Of a stretch of DNA of 45,592 nt, positions 7,174 to 14,787 are shown piece by piece. The stretch's first letter is position 1. Each line of letters begins with the position of its first letter. The notes below the pieces were generated by a model, which was given only the letters and a program-made list of their open reading frames with translations, had not been told where the DNA came from and did no database searches. This DNA comes from an uncultured Lachnospiraceae bacterium (GTDB lineage: Bacteria; Bacillota; Clostridia; Lachnospirales; Lachnospiraceae), in NCBI GenBank assembly GCA_934402055.1, contig CAKRTC010000014.1:1-45592 (forward strand), written 5' to 3'. A program made the translations under genes and the position numbers.

Positions 7174-8646
7174 TCAGTTATTCTCTGATATCTTATGCTC
7201 GAAGCGGTTATTCATATTGAGATCCGGAAGATCTGTCGGATATTCACCGCTGAAGCATGCCGTGCAGAAATTCATGCCTGATCCTGCAGCAAGCTGCTTG
7301 GCATCCTCTATGCTTAAGTATCCGAGTGAGTCGGCACCTATGATCTCGGTTATCTCCTCAACCGTATGATTGCAGGCTATAAGATGCTCTCTGGAATCAA
7401 CATCTGTTCCGTAATAGCAAGGATTAAGGAACGGCGGTGCCGATATCCTCATATGAACTTCCTTGGCACCCGCATCTCTGAGCAATGAGATGATGCGGCG
7501 GCTTGTTGTTCCTCTTACTATAGAGTCATCCACAAGTACGACACGCTTGCCCTTGACAGCTGTAGGTACAGGATTAAGCTTGATCCTTACCTTATCCTCA
7601 CGATTGGACTGTCCCGGCTCAATGAAGGTACGTCCCATATATTTATTCTTGATAAATCCGAGTTCAAACGGAATACCCGATTCCCTTGCAAATCCAAGCG
7701 CGGCATCAAGTCCCGAATCCGGAACACCGACAACAACATCAGCCTCTGCCGGATGTGATTTGGCAAGGAAGGCTCCCGCCTTAAGTCTCGCATCATGTAC
7801 CGATACTCCGTCTATGATGGAATCCGGTCTTGCAAAATAAATATACTCAAAGACACACATAGATGTTTCGCTCTGCTTGCAATGAGTCTTGATGGAATGA
7901 GGTCCTGTCTTATCTATAAGCAGTATCTCACCAGGCTCTATATCTCTTACGAAATGAGCGCCGACTGCATTAAGCGCACAGCTCTCTGATGCAATGATAT
8001 AGCTTCCGTCGTCTCTGATACCGTAGCAAAGCGGTCTGAAGCCTCTCTTGTCACGTACTCCGATGAGCTTGGTCGGTGACATTACTATAAGTGAAAATGC
8101 TCCGTCAATAGTCTTGATTGCCGATTCTACAGCAGCCTCGATAGAAGGACATACAAGTCTCTCCTTGGTTATCTCATAGGCAATGACCTCGGTATCGCTG
8201 GTCGTATGGAATATAGCTCCGCCAAGCTCAAGGCTGCGCTTAAGTGTTGCGGCATTGGTAAGGTTACCGTTATGTACTATTGACATAGGTCCCTTGACAT
8301 GGTTGACCTGCATAGGCTGGCAGTTTTCTCTGATACGTCCGCCTGTAGTACCGTAACGCACATGTCCTATAGCCATGTTGCCCTGACCGAGAGACTTAAG
8401 CACATTATGTGTAAATACCTCGTTGACAAGACCTACATCCTTGTGGGTATGCAGTACACCGTCATCATTTACGGTAATACCGCATCCCTCCTGGCCTCTG
8501 TGCTGCAGGGCATAGAGACCGTAATAAACCGTCGAAGCAACATCTGCGGTATCCGGAGAATAAATTCCGAATACACCACATTCCTCATGAAGCTTGTCCG
8601 CACCAAAATCATTATTCATTGCAATATCGTTCTTAGGCATTTTCAT
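7174..8646 (-). CDS. purF: Amidophosphoribosyltransferase
   Basis: First committed step of purine synthesis: PRPP plus glutamine to phosphoribosylamine. The 490-residue product has a short N-terminal propeptide ending at EECGVFGIY, whose Cys is the nucleophile of the class II glutaminase domain. The phosphoribosyltransferase half has the PRPP loop VVLVDDSIVRGTTS. Cys residues in MCVFEY, LIACNH and CTAC fit the [4Fe-4S] ligands of the Bacillus-type enzyme. The first ATG overlaps the end of pyrG by 14 nt and has AGGGAA upstream; an internal ATG at 8619 has no clear ribosome site. Translational coupling with pyrG is likely. It belongs to a neighbourhood of glutamine-consuming enzymes. Confidence 0.95.
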   Translation of the reverse strand: MKMPKNDIAMNNDFGADKLHEECGVFGIYSPDTADVASTVYYGLYALQHRGQEGCGITVNDDGVLHTHKDVGLVNEVFTHNVLKSLGQGNMAIGHVRYGTTGGRIRENCQPMQVNHVKGPMSIVHNGNLTNAATLKRSLELGGAIFHTTSDTEVIAYEITKERLVCPSIEAAVESAIKTIDGAFSLIVMSPTKLIGVRDKRGFRPLCYGIRDDGSYIIASESCALNAVGAHFVRDIEPGEILLIDKTGPHSIKTHCKQSETSMCVFEYIYFARPDSIIDGVSVHDARLKAGAFLAKSHPAEADVVVGVPDSGLDAALGFARESGIPFELGFIKNKYMGRTFIEPGQSNREDKVRIKLNPVPTAVKGKRVVLVDDSIVRGTTSRRIISLLRDAGAKEVHMRISAPPFLNPCYYGTDVDSREHLIACNHTVEEITEIIGADSLGYLSIEDAKQLAAGSGMNFCTACFSGEYPTDLPDLNMNNRFEHKISENN

Positions 8647-10258
8647 TTACACGTTCCCTATTGTTTAATGATGCTTCGATAAGTCCCTTGAAGAGAGGAT
8701 GAGCCTTGTTAGGACGGCTCTTGAACTCAGGATGGAACTGAACTCCGATGAAGAAGTCATTCTCCGGGATCTCAACAGTCTCAACTATATAGTCATCCGG
8801 TGAGGTACCGCTGACAACAAGTCCTGTGTCAAGCAGCAGTCTGCGGTATTCATTGTTGAACTCATATCTGTGACGATGACGCTCGGATATCTCCTCGGAC
8901 TGATAGCAGCGATACATCTGGGTATCCTTCTTAACATGGCAAGGATATGCACCGAGACGGAGTGTACCGCCCTTTGCAACCTCATCATTCTGATCCGGAA
9001 GGAAGTCGATTACCTTGTTTGCGGAATCCGGATTGAACTCACGTGAATTGGCATCGGTAAGTCCTGTCACATAGCGTGCAAATGCAATAACCGCGATCTG
9101 CATGCCAAGGCATATTCCGAGATAAGGAACATTATGTGTTCTGCAATAATTAGCCGTATATACCATTCCGTCGATACCACGGTTGCCGAAGCCGCCCGGA
9201 ACTATTATTCCGTTGCAACCCTTAAGCTGCTCTGCTACATTCTCGGCTGTGATTCCCTCGGAATCGATCCACTGAATATCAACATTGGCATTGTTTGCAT
9301 AACCAGCATGACGAAGTGCCTCGGCAACCGAAAGATATGCATCATGAAGCTGAACATACTTTCCTACAAGACCGATGGTAACGTTCTTGCTGCTGTTATG
9401 AATGGTATCGAGCATATTGTTCCACTCTGTCATGTCGATGTTCGGAGCATCGATACCAAGCTCGCGGCATACAATAGATGAGAAATTGCTCTTCTCAAGC
9501 ATTATCGGCGCCTCATAGAGTACAGGCAGTGTCATATTCTCGATAACACAGTCCTTCTTGACATTGCAGAACAAAGAGATCTTGTTGAAGATAGACTCCT
9601 CGAGCGGCTCATCCGCACGAAGGATGATAATATTAGGGTTGATTCCCATGCCCTGAAGCTCCTTGACGGAATGCTGTGTAGGCTTGGACTTATGCTCGTC
9701 CGAACCGCTGAGGAACGGAACAAGAGTAACGTGAATAAAGAGAGAATTTGCGCGTCCTACTTCGAGAGATACCTGACGTGCAGCCTCCAGGAAAGGCTGT
9801 GACTCGATATCACCGATAGTTCCACCGATCTCTGTGATGACTACGTCTGCATCGGAGGTCTTACCTACCTGATAAACGAATTCCTTGATCTCATTTGTGA
9901 TATGAGGAATTACCTGTACCGTCGATCCGAGATACTCGCCTCTTCTCTCCTTGTTAAGTACATTCCAATATACCTTACCAGTGGTAAGGTTGGAGAACTT
10001 GTTAAGGTTTTCATCGATGAATCTCTCATAGTGTCCGAGGTCAAGATCTGTCTCGGCTCCGTCGTCCGTAACATAAACCTCACCATGCTGGTAAGGGCTC
10101 ATTGTTCCGGGATCCACATTGATATACGGATCAAGCTTCTGTGCTGCTACCTTAAGTCCTCTTGCCTTCAAAAGACGGCCCAAGGATGCGGCGGTGATGC
10201 CTTTTCCGAGTCCTGACACCACTCCTCCTGTGACGAAAATGTACTTTGTTGTCTTCAT
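8633..10258 (-). CDS. pyrG: CTP synthase
   Basis: Makes CTP from UTP, ATP and glutamine. The 541 residues show the synthetase domain (GVVSGLGKGI, DPGTMSPYQHGEVYVTDDG, DLDLGHYERF) and a class I glutaminase domain with PGGFGNRG, nucleophile Cys in YLGICLGMQ and His-Glu in QFHPEF. Start ATG has AGGGG at 9-nt spacing. It lies 46 nt after the ANTAR regulator gene and may be cotranscribed with glnA and that gene. A TATAAT in the 46-nt gap could give an additional start, but no matching -35 was found. Confidence 0.96.
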   Translation of the reverse strand: MKTTKYIFVTGGVVSGLGKGITAASLGRLLKARGLKVAAQKLDPYINVDPGTMSPYQHGEVYVTDDGAETDLDLGHYERFIDENLNKFSNLTTGKVYWNVLNKERRGEYLGSTVQVIPHITNEIKEFVYQVGKTSDADVVITEIGGTIGDIESQPFLEAARQVSLEVGRANSLFIHVTLVPFLSGSDEHKSKPTQHSVKELQGMGINPNIIILRADEPLEESIFNKISLFCNVKKDCVIENMTLPVLYEAPIMLEKSNFSSIVCRELGIDAPNIDMTEWNNMLDTIHNSSKNVTIGLVGKYVQLHDAYLSVAEALRHAGYANNANVDIQWIDSEGITAENVAEQLKGCNGIIVPGGFGNRGIDGMVYTANYCRTHNVPYLGICLGMQIAVIAFARYVTGLTDANSREFNPDSANKVIDFLPDQNDEVAKGGTLRLGAYPCHVKKDTQMYRCYQSEEISERHRHRYEFNNEYRRLLLDTGLVVSGTSPDDYIVETVEIPENDFFIGVQFHPEFKSRPNKAHPLFKGLIEASLNNRERVNENA

Positions 10259-10304
10259 AAGAATAACCCCTGTAATCTATCTTGAAATTATAATATTAAC
10301 CTAC

Positions 10305-10886
10305 TTATGCATCATAAGTCCTAATGATGCTCTCCGCAACCTCACGGCGCGAAATTCGTGCATCCATGGCACGTTTTTCTATAAAATAATGAGCATCCTG
10401 TTCACTCATATTCATTTTATCTATAAGCAGCCATTTTGCGCGGTTGACCGCACGTATATCAGCCATCTTCTCCTGAAGCGATTTGTTCTTGGTCTCCATC
10501 TTCTTCAGTCTTACGCTGAGTGCAGCCAACAGTCTCACAGATCCGTAAAATGCCTGTCTTGCATTGGGCTTTGCCAGTACCAGAGCTCCTACATCCTCAA
10601 CATCATAGGCCGCCTTGTCCGCAATATCCGCCTTAACCAGGAGCATTACACCCATGGGAAGCTCTGCTGCGGATCTTGCAAGCTCTATACCGAATTCATC
10701 GCTTAGCGGCGTATCTATAATGAGTATATCCGGAGGAGTCTCTATCAGCAAGCGTCTTGCTTCTCCCGCCGAACCGCATAGCTCAAGCGAAAATTCCGAC
10801 TGAGGAAGCAAAGCCGTAAAATATTCAAATGTTTTGGTGCCTGCGGATACTAAAAGTATTCTGTGGCAGGATTTTAATAAGCTCAT
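10305..10886 (-). CDS. ANTAR-domain antiterminator regulator, NitR/NasT-like
   Basis: 193 residues. The N-terminal 125 form a receiver-like domain with the Asp-containing strand ILIIDTPLSDEFG. A coiled-coil linker follows (about 128-140), then a C-terminal ANTAR RNA-binding domain (about 140-193) with the signature AVNRAKWLLIDKMNMSEQDA. ANTAR proteins bind paired hexaloop hairpins and prevent terminators from forming. It sits 21 nt after glnA, as in the glnA-nitR pairs known in Clostridium. The divergent glnN leader has two terminators overlapped by hexaloop hairpins, so glnN is the obvious target. A 93-bp piece of this gene is duplicated at 394-486. Confidence 0.88.
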   Translation of the reverse strand: MSLLKSCHRILLVSAGTKTFEYFTALLPQSEFSLELCGSAGEARRLLIETPPDILIIDTPLSDEFGIELARSAAELPMGVMLLVKADIADKAAYDVEDVGALVLAKPNARQAFYGSVRLLAALSVRLKKMETKNKSLQEKMADIRAVNRAKWLLIDKMNMSEQDAHYFIEKRAMDARISRREVAESIIRTYDA

Positions 10887-10907
10887 ATATCTCCGATTCC
10901 CGAATAA

Positions 10908-12119
10908 TTACAACAGTTTTAAAAAGTTCTCCGGAAGAACCGAATTGATAAATTCGCTGTTCTTGGCAAGTTCAACTGCCTCCGAGAGATAATCCGGGAG
11001 CTTATCAAGTCCGGCTTTGACAGCAGTCTCTCTATCTGTAAGATCTGCGTCTACAGGAGCCGGAAGCTCGAGCTTATTATTGATTCCGTCAAGACCCGCA
11101 CGTATCAGCAGTGCAAACGCAATATACGGGTTTGCCGACGGATCTGCGGAACGGAGTTCAAAGCGCTTATATGCTCCGTTTGCGGCAGGAATACGTATAA
11201 GCTGTGAACGATTCTGATGCGACCATGAAATATACTTAGGTGCCTTCTGCTCACCGAGACGCTTGTAGGAATCCTCTGAAGGGTTAAGGTAAACCGAGAG
11301 TTCCTTGATATGAGCAAGTACACCTGCCATAAAGTATCTTGTTAACTCTTCGCTGTCTCCTCCGTCAAGTCTGTTGACAGAGATATTGATGTGCAGACCG
11401 TTTCCTTCGTGATCCGAAAGAGGCTTCGGTGAAAAATCTGCAACAAGTCCGTTCTGAGCGGCTATGGCATGAACCACTGTAACAAAATTAAGTGCATTGT
11501 CTGCCGCGGTCATTGCATCACTATGGCGGAAATCCACCTCGTTCTGTCCCGGTCCCTCTTCATGATGTGAGGTCTCCGGATGCATCCCCATATCCTTGAG
11601 GGTAAGCACTATATCACGGCGTACATTCTCTCCCTTGTCATACGGCGCAACATCAAAATATCCGGCATTATCAAGAGGTTCTCTTGTCGGCTGTCCCTTT
11701 TCATCCGTATTGAAGAGATAAAACTCAAACTCGGTACCTATGAAAACACTGAGCCCCATATCCGCAGCCGCTCTTATGGCACTGCCCAATATGGCTCTGC
11801 TGTCTTTGTTGAAAGGCGTACCGTCCGGATAACGTATCTCACAGAACATCCTTACTACCTTGCCGTGGAAGGATCTCCATGGCAGAACAGTAAGTGTAGA
11901 CGGAATCGGGAATAAAAACAGATCCGACTTAACTACATTAGTAAAGCCTGCTATAGCAGATGCATCGAATGATATGCCGTCGCTGAATGCACGCGGAAGC
12001 TCATCCGGCGGAATAGCTATATTCTTCTGACGTCCGTAAGCATCCGTGAATGCCAATCTGATAAATCTGACATCTTCCTGCTCTATAAAATCCATGACTT
12101 CTTCATAGGAATAACCCAT
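10908..12119 (-). CDS. glnA: Glutamine synthetase type I, short C terminus
   Basis: Ammonia-assimilating ATP-dependent ligase, 403 residues. Family motifs in order: N-terminal beta-grasp domain, GTEFEFYLF, EGPGQNEVDFRHSDA, GNGLHINISVN, NPSEDSYKRL, NRSQLIRIPA and RFELRSADPSANPYIAFAL. The start is the ATG giving MGYSYEEV, preceded by GAGAGGAG; the frame extends to a TTG at 12155 that lacks support. The protein stops soon after ENFLKLL, roughly 40 residues earlier than typical GSI enzymes of about 443. The C-terminal segment that links the two hexamer rings is therefore short or absent. It is divergently transcribed from glnN and followed by the ANTAR gene. Confidence 0.92.
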   Translation of the reverse strand: MGYSYEEVMDFIEQEDVRFIRLAFTDAYGRQKNIAIPPDELPRAFSDGISFDASAIAGFTNVVKSDLFLFPIPSTLTVLPWRSFHGKVVRMFCEIRYPDGTPFNKDSRAILGSAIRAAADMGLSVFIGTEFEFYLFNTDEKGQPTREPLDNAGYFDVAPYDKGENVRRDIVLTLKDMGMHPETSHHEEGPGQNEVDFRHSDAMTAADNALNFVTVVHAIAAQNGLVADFSPKPLSDHEGNGLHINISVNRLDGGDSEELTRYFMAGVLAHIKELSVYLNPSEDSYKRLGEQKAPKYISWSHQNRSQLIRIPAANGAYKRFELRSADPSANPYIAFALLIRAGLDGINNKLELPAPVDADLTDRETAVKAGLDKLPDYLSEAVELAKNSEFINSVLPENFLKLL

Positions 12120-12167
12120 TGTCCGCTGTGCTCCTCTCAAATGAAAATTAGGCAATAATTGAAATTA

Positions 12168-12231
12168 GAAAGAAAGGATGTTCATATGTATAAGCGTTTA
12201 TATCGCCTGAAACAGAACATCCCATTTCTTT
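12168..12231 (-). promoter_or_regulatory. Leader hairpin of glnA, possible attenuator
   Basis: The glnA leader contains AAAGAAATGGGATGTTC and, 30 nt on, GAACATCC followed by TTTCTTTC, giving a long stem with a U-rich 3' arm. It starts at the expected transcription start. It may act as a terminator, but no clear ANTAR hexaloop helix overlaps it; AUGGGA next to the 5' arm is only suggestive. Confidence 0.45.
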
Positions 12232-12236
12232 TTGTC

Positions 12237-12265
12237 ATTCTACATTGCCGTAATTTCTTTGTCAA
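12237..12265 (-). promoter_or_regulatory. glnA promoter
   Basis: Minus strand TTGACA (12260-12265), exactly 17 bp, TAGAAT (12237-12242). Divergent from the glnN promoter, with the two -35 boxes 55 bp apart. Confidence 0.8.
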
Positions 12266-12320
12266 CGAGTGACTCAAATTGCACTTATACAAAAAATTTT
12301 CGTTAAATTTCAAAAGTTGC

Positions 12321-12349
12321 TTGACACGTTTTTTTGACAGTGCTATAAA
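12321..12349 (+). promoter_or_regulatory. glnN promoter
   Basis: TTGACA (12321-12326), 17-bp spacer, TATAAA (12344-12349). Transcription should start about 12356, a few bases before the first hexaloop hairpin. Confidence 0.85.
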
Positions 12350-12360
12350 ATTGCACATCA

Positions 12361-12403
12361 GACAAAGGAGTCGCAGATACGAGATCGTATCAGCGGCTTT
12401 TTT
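12361..12403 (+). terminator. glnN leader terminator 1 with overlapping hexaloop hairpin
   Basis: GTCGC (12370-12374), a 6-bp inner stem GATACG/CGTATC and GCGGC (12393-12397), then six T, form a strong intrinsic terminator. The small hairpin GAC-AAAGGA-GTC (12361-12372) overlaps its 5' arm. Its six-base loop has A at position 1 and G at position 4, the loop rule reported for ANTAR targets. The short 3-bp stem makes this half less certain than the second. Confidence 0.7.
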
Positions 12404-12433
12404 CATTTTCAGACAAATATGCAAAGATCCACA

Positions 12434-12494
12434 GGCGACAACAAGGGAGTTGTTATACGGTGCAGCCGTATGCTCTCATGCTGTCGTCTTTTTT
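12434..12494 (+). terminator. glnN leader terminator 2 with overlapping ANTAR hexaloop
   Basis: GGCGACA (12434-12440) pairs with TGTCGTC (12482-12488), followed by six T; an inner ATACGG/CCGTAT helix (12455-12470) stacks within. The hairpin ACAAC-AAGGGA-GTTGT (12438-12453) has a hexaloop with A1 and G4 and shares bases with the terminator's 5' arm. Binding by the ANTAR protein would therefore block termination. The start codon of glnN lies 22 nt beyond. Confidence 0.75.
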
Positions 12495-12516
12495 ATTCCG
12501 GAAGGAGAATGAACTT

Positions 12517-14610
12517 ATGAGTAAAGTTACCGACACCTTCGGTTCTAAGGTATTCAACGATGCCGTCATGAGAGAGCGTCTTCCAAAAGACACTTACAAG
12601 TCGATCCAGAGAACCATCAAGGAAGGCAAGCGTCTCGATTCAGAGACTGCAACAGTAGTCGCAAGTGTTATGAAGGATTGGGCTGTAGAGAACGGCGCAA
12701 CACATTACACACACTGGTTCCAGCCTATGACAGGCGTTACCGCCGAGAAGCATGACAGTTTCGTTTCACCTGCCTCGGACGGCAGAGCCATCATGGAGTT
12801 TTCAGGCAAGGAGCTCATGAAAGGTGAGCCGGATGCCTCTTCCTTCCCTTCAGGAGGTCTCAGAGCCACATTTGAGGCAAGAGGTTATACAGCATGGGAT
12901 GCTACCTCTTACGCATTTATCAAGGAAAATGCGCTCTGCATTCCGACAGTATTCATCTCCTACGGCGGTGAGGCTCTTGACCAGAAGACAGCACTCCTTC
13001 GTTCTATGGAAGCCATTAACAAACAGGCCCTTCGCGTACTTAAGCTTTTTGGTAATGACGATGTAACTTCCGTTAAGACGAACGTAGGTCCGGAGCAGGA
13101 GTATTTCCTTGTAACCAAGGAGATGTATGATCAGCGTAAGGATCTTATCTATACAGGACGTACCCTCTTCGGTGCAAGAGCACCTAAGGGTCAAGAGCTT
13201 GATGATCATTACTTCGGAAGCATCAAGACAAAAGTCCTTGAGTTCATGAAGGATGTCGATGAGGAGCTCTGGAAGATGGGCGTATTCGCCAAGACAGAGC
13301 ATAACGAGGTTGCTCCGGCTCAGCATGAGCTTGCCTGCCTCTACAATACTTCCAATATCTCTTGTGATTCCAACCAGATCACTATGGAGATCCTTCAGAA
13401 GACCGCCAAGAAGCATGGTCTTGTGTGTCTCCTTCATGAGAAGCCGTTTGCCGGAGTAAACGGAAGCGGAAAGCATAACAACTGGTCAATGTCTACCGAC
13501 ACAGGAATCAACCTCCTTGAGCCGGGTGATACTCCTTATGAAAATGCGCAGTTCCTGCTCTTCTTAAGTGCCGTTATCAAGGCTGTTGATGAGTATCAGG
13601 ATCTCCTCAGGATATCGGTATCCTCTGCTGCCAACGATAACAGACTCGGAGGCAACGAGGCACCGCCGGCAATCATGTCAATGTTCATCGGTTCCGACTT
13701 AAGCGAGGTACTTGATGCCATTGAAAATGACACCGCTTACGACAGCAAGGAAAAAGACCTGCTTAAAATCGGTGTTCATACTATACCTAAGCTTGCCAAG
13801 GATGCGACAGATCGTAACAGAACATCACCGTTCGCATTTACAGGAAACAAGTTTGAGTTCCGTATGCCGGGTTCGGCAAGCTCACTTTCATGTGCAAATA
13901 CCGTTATCAATACGGCAGTTGCAGAGGAGCTTAAGGAATTTGCGGATGAGCTTGAGGGCGCAGAGGACTTTGAGACAGCACTCCACGAGATCATCAAGAA
14001 GACCATCAAGGAGCATAAGCGTATCATCTTCAACGGTGATGGCTATGATGAGTCATGGGTCAAGGAGGCAGAGTCAAGAGGTCTGCTTAATCTCAAGACT
14101 ACTCCGGATGCACTTGCACATTTCCTTGATCCTAAGAATGTCAAGCTCTATGCGACTCACAATGTTTACTCAGAGGTCGAGCTTAAGGCAAGATATGAGA
14201 TCCTTATGGAGAACTACACCAAGGTGCTCAATATCGAGGCTCTTACCATGCTCGATATGACAAACAAGGATATCCTTCCTGCAATGAGCAAGTACACAAC
14301 AGCTCTTGCACAGGCATGCACAGAAAAGACTGTAGTATCAGCCAATATCGACCGCGTATACGAGAAGGACATGCTCAGAAGGATCACAGCTATGATGACT
14401 GCCATGTACAAGCAGGCTAAGAAGCTTGAGGCAGATCTCTTTGAGGCTAAGTCTATTACAGACATCACAGATCTCGGCAACTTCTACAAGGATACCATCC
14501 TTCAGGATATGAAGGAGCTTCGTATTCCGGCAGATGAGATGGAGATGATCGCCGATGCCAAGTATTGGCCTTATCCTTCATACGGACAGATGCTTTTCTC
14601 AGTCCGTTAA
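12517..14610 (+). CDS. glnN: Glutamine synthetase type III
   Basis: 697-residue GSIII, the long glutamine synthetase typical of Bacteroidetes and Clostridia, working as a dodecamer. Signatures: PSGGLRATFEARGYTAWD, VGPEQEYFLV, NEVAPAQHELA, HEKPFAGVNGSGKHNNWS, NDNRLGGNEAPPAI and EFRMPGSA. The ATG giving MSKVTDTFG is preceded by GGAAGGAG at nine bases; an ATG nine bases earlier is out of frame. The frame also extends back to 12460, but that would run through the leader terminator. Expression is probably controlled by double antitermination in the leader. Confidence 0.96.
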   Translation: MSKVTDTFGSKVFNDAVMRERLPKDTYKSIQRTIKEGKRLDSETATVVASVMKDWAVENGATHYTHWFQPMTGVTAEKHDSFVSPASDGRAIMEFSGKELMKGEPDASSFPSGGLRATFEARGYTAWDATSYAFIKENALCIPTVFISYGGEALDQKTALLRSMEAINKQALRVLKLFGNDDVTSVKTNVGPEQEYFLVTKEMYDQRKDLIYTGRTLFGARAPKGQELDDHYFGSIKTKVLEFMKDVDEELWKMGVFAKTEHNEVAPAQHELACLYNTSNISCDSNQITMEILQKTAKKHGLVCLLHEKPFAGVNGSGKHNNWSMSTDTGINLLEPGDTPYENAQFLLFLSAVIKAVDEYQDLLRISVSSAANDNRLGGNEAPPAIMSMFIGSDLSEVLDAIENDTAYDSKEKDLLKIGVHTIPKLAKDATDRNRTSPFAFTGNKFEFRMPGSASSLSCANTVINTAVAEELKEFADELEGAEDFETALHEIIKKTIKEHKRIIFNGDGYDESWVKEAESRGLLNLKTTPDALAHFLDPKNVKLYATHNVYSEVELKARYEILMENYTKVLNIEALTMLDMTNKDILPAMSKYTTALAQACTEKTVVSANIDRVYEKDMLRRITAMMTAMYKQAKKLEADLFEAKSITDITDLGNFYKDTILQDMKELRIPADEMEMIADAKYWPYPSYGQMLFSVR

Positions 14611-14712
14611 TAATCTGAAGCACAAAGTCGATAGCCCGCAGTGGTTATCCTGCCCTACATGACAGACCGGGACTTTTGCTTATATATGTTTACCCTTTCA
14701 TAAATAACCCTG

Positions 14713-14750
14713 AAAAAAGCCCTCACGGCAGCCACCGTGAAGGCTTTTTT
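14713..14750. terminator. Bidirectional terminator between glnN and the GGDEF gene
   Basis: AAAAAAGCC-TCACGG pairs with CCGTGA-GGCTTTTTT around a short loop. The U-tract is good on both strands, so it can end both convergent transcripts. The 100 nt between the glnN stop and this element show nothing else. Confidence 0.9.
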
Positions 14751-14787
14751 CAATATGTATCATCATTAAATGTCATATATGGGTACA

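Noticed and set aside
12182..12424. 80-codon minus-strand ORF between glnA and glnN
   Set aside because: It crosses both promoters and the first leader terminator and has no ribosome site.
12460..12516. N-terminal extension of glnN
   Set aside because: These codons fall in the leader terminator; the ATG at 12517 has the ribosome site.
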